Shown here: positions 62,455-64,000 of the stretch, piece after piece
How positions within the stretch are numbered: the stretch's first letter is position 1
Layout: each line of letters opens with the position of its first letter
Source of the DNA: TK10-74A sp965263065
GTDB lineage: Bacteria; Chloroflexota; Dehalococcoidia; Bin125
Reading direction: 5' to 3'
NCBI GenBank assembly: GCA_965263065.1
Contig: CBDHGH010000003.1
Coordinates: 2,046,001-2,110,000, forward strand
Length of the DNA stretch: 64,000 nucleotides
Made by a program: the position numbers and the translations under genes
Notes under the pieces: model-generated
Told to the model about the DNA's origin: nothing
The model's database searches: none
What the model saw: the letters and a program-made list of their open reading frames with translations, nothing else

Positions 62455-62483
62455 TTGCGCACAACAGAAATGTTGTCTATGAT
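62455..62483 (+). promoter_or_regulatory. Promoter and operator of the second hicAB locus
   Basis: TTGCGC (62455-62460), a 17-bp spacer and TATGAT (62478-62483). The spacer holds the perfect inverted repeat ACAACA-GAAA-TGTTGT (62461-62476), a likely site for the HTH-bearing HicB. The ATG follows 8 bp after the -10, so the mRNA is nearly leaderless. Confidence 0.8.
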
Positions 62484-62491
62484 GTGAGACG

Positions 62492-62680
62492 ATGAACGCG
62501 GGAGAGCTGCGGCGCTGGCTGAAGAAGCGGGGCTGCACCTTTCAGACGCACCAGGGCGGCAGCGGGCATCTCACCGTCCGGCGCGGGGATCGCACGAGCC
62601 AGCTGCCCATGCATGGGGGCCGCAAGGAGTTGGGGCGCGGACTCGTCGCGAAGATCAAGAAGGACCTGGGGGTGGACTGA
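62492..62680 (+). CDS. hicA: HicA-type mRNA interferase toxin
   Basis: A 62-aa compact HicA: MNAGELRRWLKKRGCTFQTH, GSGHLTVRRGDRTSQLPMHG with the catalytic His, and RKELGRGLVAKIKKDLGV. TGA overlaps the ATG of hicB. Transcribed from the promoter at 62455-62483. Confidence 0.93.
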   Translation: MNAGELRRWLKKRGCTFQTHQGGSGHLTVRRGDRTSQLPMHGGRKELGRGLVAKIKKDLGVD

Positions 62681-63126
62681 TGCTCGCATACCCGATCGTG
62701 CTCGCAGAGGATGACGGCGCCGTGCTCGCGACGTCGCCCGACTTCCCCGAGCTGACCACCTTCGGCGACGACCGGGAGGAGGCGCTCGCCCGCGCCGGCG
62801 ACGCGCTGCAAGAGGCGATCGCGGCGCGCATCCACGACCGCAAGGACATCCCCCCGCCGTCGCCGGGCCCGACCTGCGCCGTGCTGCCCACGCTCACCGT
62901 CATGAAGGTCATGCTGTACCAATGCATGCGCGAGCAGGGCATCGGCAAGGCGGAACTGGCGCGCCGGCTGGGCTGGCACATGCCGCAGGTCGATCGCGTC
63001 CTCGACGTCCAGCATCGCTCGCGGCTCGACCAGATGGACGCCGCCCTGGCGGCGATGGGCCGCCAGCTGCACGTCAGCGCCGCGCCCGCATCGGACCCGG
63101 TGCTCCCGGCGGCCCGGCGCCGCTAG
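62680..63126 (+). CDS. hicB: HicB-type antitoxin with C-terminal helix-turn-helix
   Basis: A 148-aa protein. The HicB domain (DDGAVLATSPDFPELTTFGD, ALARAGDALQEAI) is followed by an HTH (IGKAELARRLGWHMPQVDRVL). Binds HicA and the inverted repeat in its promoter. Overlaps the convergent DUF1801 gene by 4 bp. Confidence 0.93.
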   Translation: MLAYPIVLAEDDGAVLATSPDFPELTTFGDDREEALARAGDALQEAIAARIHDRKDIPPPSPGPTCAVLPTLTVMKVMLYQCMREQGIGKAELARRLGWHMPQVDRVLDVQHRSRLDQMDAALAAMGRQLHVSAAPASDPVLPAARRR

Positions 63127-63578
63127 CCGCCCTTGCGGCCCGACCGCGACGCCCGGTACAGCTCGACGAACTCCGCCAGCGGCGTCCGTGCGACGACCTC
63201 GCCGACCAGGTCCAGCGGCAGGTCGTCGAGTCGGCGGAAGCGCACGCACGACTTGCCCATGTCGAGCCGCTTCCCGGTCGCGCGGTAGCGCTCCGTGAAC
63301 CACGCCTCGACCGACGCATCGCTGTACACGTTGGTCAGGTATAGCGACATGTAGCGCTTCTGCGAGGCCAGCGCGACGTACATCAGCGGCTCACCGTTGT
63401 ACGTCTCCGCCAGCACGCTCGCCGGTACGATGTACGAGATCATGCCGTACTGCATCGTCTCGTCGTAGCCGCCGGGCAGATGCTCCAGGATCACGTCGCG
63501 CACGGCGGCGATCGCCTGCCGCCGCTCGTCGCCGAGGCCGGCCAGGTAGTCGGAGACGGTCGTGGCGTCGCTGTGCAT
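63123..63578 (-). CDS. DUF1801 (YdhG/SufT-like fold) protein
   Basis: A 151-aa protein. VSDYLAGLGDERRQAIAAVR, GYDETMQYGMISYIVP, LASQKRYMSLYLTNVY and DMGKSCVRFRRLDDLPLDLV match DUF1801, a small alpha/beta domain of unclear role sometimes linked to metal handling. The ATG at 63578 has GGGAG upstream. Confidence 0.9.
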   Translation of the reverse strand: MHSDATTVSDYLAGLGDERRQAIAAVRDVILEHLPGGYDETMQYGMISYIVPASVLAETYNGEPLMYVALASQKRYMSLYLTNVYSDASVEAWFTERYRATGKRLDMGKSCVRFRRLDDLPLDLVGEVVARTPLAEFVELYRASRSGRKGG

Positions 63579-63796
63579 CGTCGGCTCCCTCGGCGTCCCG
63601 CGTCGGTCGGGATTCTTCCAGGCGGGCGGTCCGGGGTCAATGGTGGGGGTGTCGCGGCCGAGGCTCCGTCCACGACTGCGGCCCCCTGACGACGACATCC
63701 CTCGCCGCCCAGCGCTTGGGCGCAGGCTAGAGTGACCCCGTGACATCGCTCCATCGTGGCGAGCGTGCCGCTCCGAGGACCGAACCCCGGCGCGCG

Positions 63797-64000
63797 GAGG
63801 CCGACCACCACAGGGGCAGCGGGAACCCGACAATCGGCGGCAGCGTCTTTAACGGCACGGACTGCCGCTGGACCGAACACCCAGCGGCCCGCGACATCCG
63901 GCGCCGGCGGGTCGAGGACCGGGCGCTGCATCAGTTTTGGGGGACCTCCTCCCCGCTCCATCCCGGAGATCGTGCGGCCGATCATCAGGATCGGCCCGCG
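63797..64000 (+). pseudogene. Decayed DUF5678-like gene of the C family, cut by window edge
   Basis: The stretch from GAGGCCGACCACCAC (63797) aligns with 60060 onward in cassette C'': matches continue through ATCGGCG, CGGACxG, GAxCxxACACCC, GGCCxxxGACATC and CGGGCGCT to TCAG (63931 against 60214). The alignment needs a net 20-bp deletion, which breaks the frame. The partner gene would lie at or beyond the right edge. Confidence 0.65.

Noticed and set aside
63491..63985. Minus-strand frame of 164 codons at the right edge
   Set aside because: Overlaps the DUF1801 start and the decayed cassette on the other strand; low-complexity, no recognisable domain.

Overview
The window is very GC-rich bacterial DNA with dense, short-spaced genes, many GTG starts and many -10-like hexamers (TATCCT, TAGACT, TATACT, TATGAT) only 5-40 bases before the start codon. 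The gene content suggests a Chloroflexota bacterium, possibly Dehalococcoidia/SAR202-like: hydantoinase A/B, LLM-class flavin oxidoreductase, phosphotriesterase-type hydrolase, M28 and M16 lipoproteins, and a radical SAM protein of the CUAEP/CCAEP-tail family. No 16S gene is present, so this placement is inference.

Layout. 1-1016: a truncated membrane gene and a proline-rich repeat protein. 1133-7671 (minus): a TCA block (aconitase, malate dehydrogenase, fumarase) and an acyl-CoA carboxylase beta subunit. 7823-16795 (minus): two tandem coiled-coil membrane proteins, a LysM lipoprotein, an M28 peptidase, a hydantoinase operon with a small gene in its middle, and larE. 16868-21634: two tandem copies of a two-gene cassette (small DUF5678-like protein plus retropepsin-like protein), rplY, then antitoxin, hicBA and a toxin with two HTH genes. 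21728-27970 (minus): rlmN, fmt, SAM hydrolase-like, secG, yvcK, gatB. 28251-31388: an unknown small pair, a phosphoesterase, an oxidoreductase and a helical protein. 31435: tRNA-Gly(TCC), followed by a compositionally different four-gene operon with a strong promoter and palindromes (unknown protein, QueC-like enzyme, XRE-ImmA/IrrE, PIN). 35745-37969: flavoprotein disulfide reductase and NifU-like protein. 38035-44103: two restriction-modification loci around a radical SAM gene. That gene's last coding Cys is followed by an in-frame TGA and then codons for Ala-Glu-Pro, so it reads C-U-A-E-P and is very probably a selenoprotein. 44109-51172: ATP-grasp, copper ATPase, another protease cassette, methyltransferase, glpD and a 32-residue membrane peptide. 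51425-55244: RelE/XRE, DUF192 lipoprotein, phosphotriesterase-like, LLM oxidoreductase. 55288: a CAT-anticodon tRNA, then three more copies of the protease cassette (one with a large internal deletion), an M16 protease, an SRPBCC protein, two HicAB loci, a lone retropepsin-like gene, a DUF1801 gene and a decayed cassette fragment at the right edge.

Three observations stand out: the selenocysteine-tailed radical SAM enzyme; the QueC-like/ImmA-IrrE/PIN operon beside tRNA-Gly, which looks like a candidate defence or stress-response system not matching a named one I know; and the repeated small-protein/aspartyl-protease-like gene pair, present at least six times in intact or broken form and behaving like a selfish or toxin-antitoxin-like unit.
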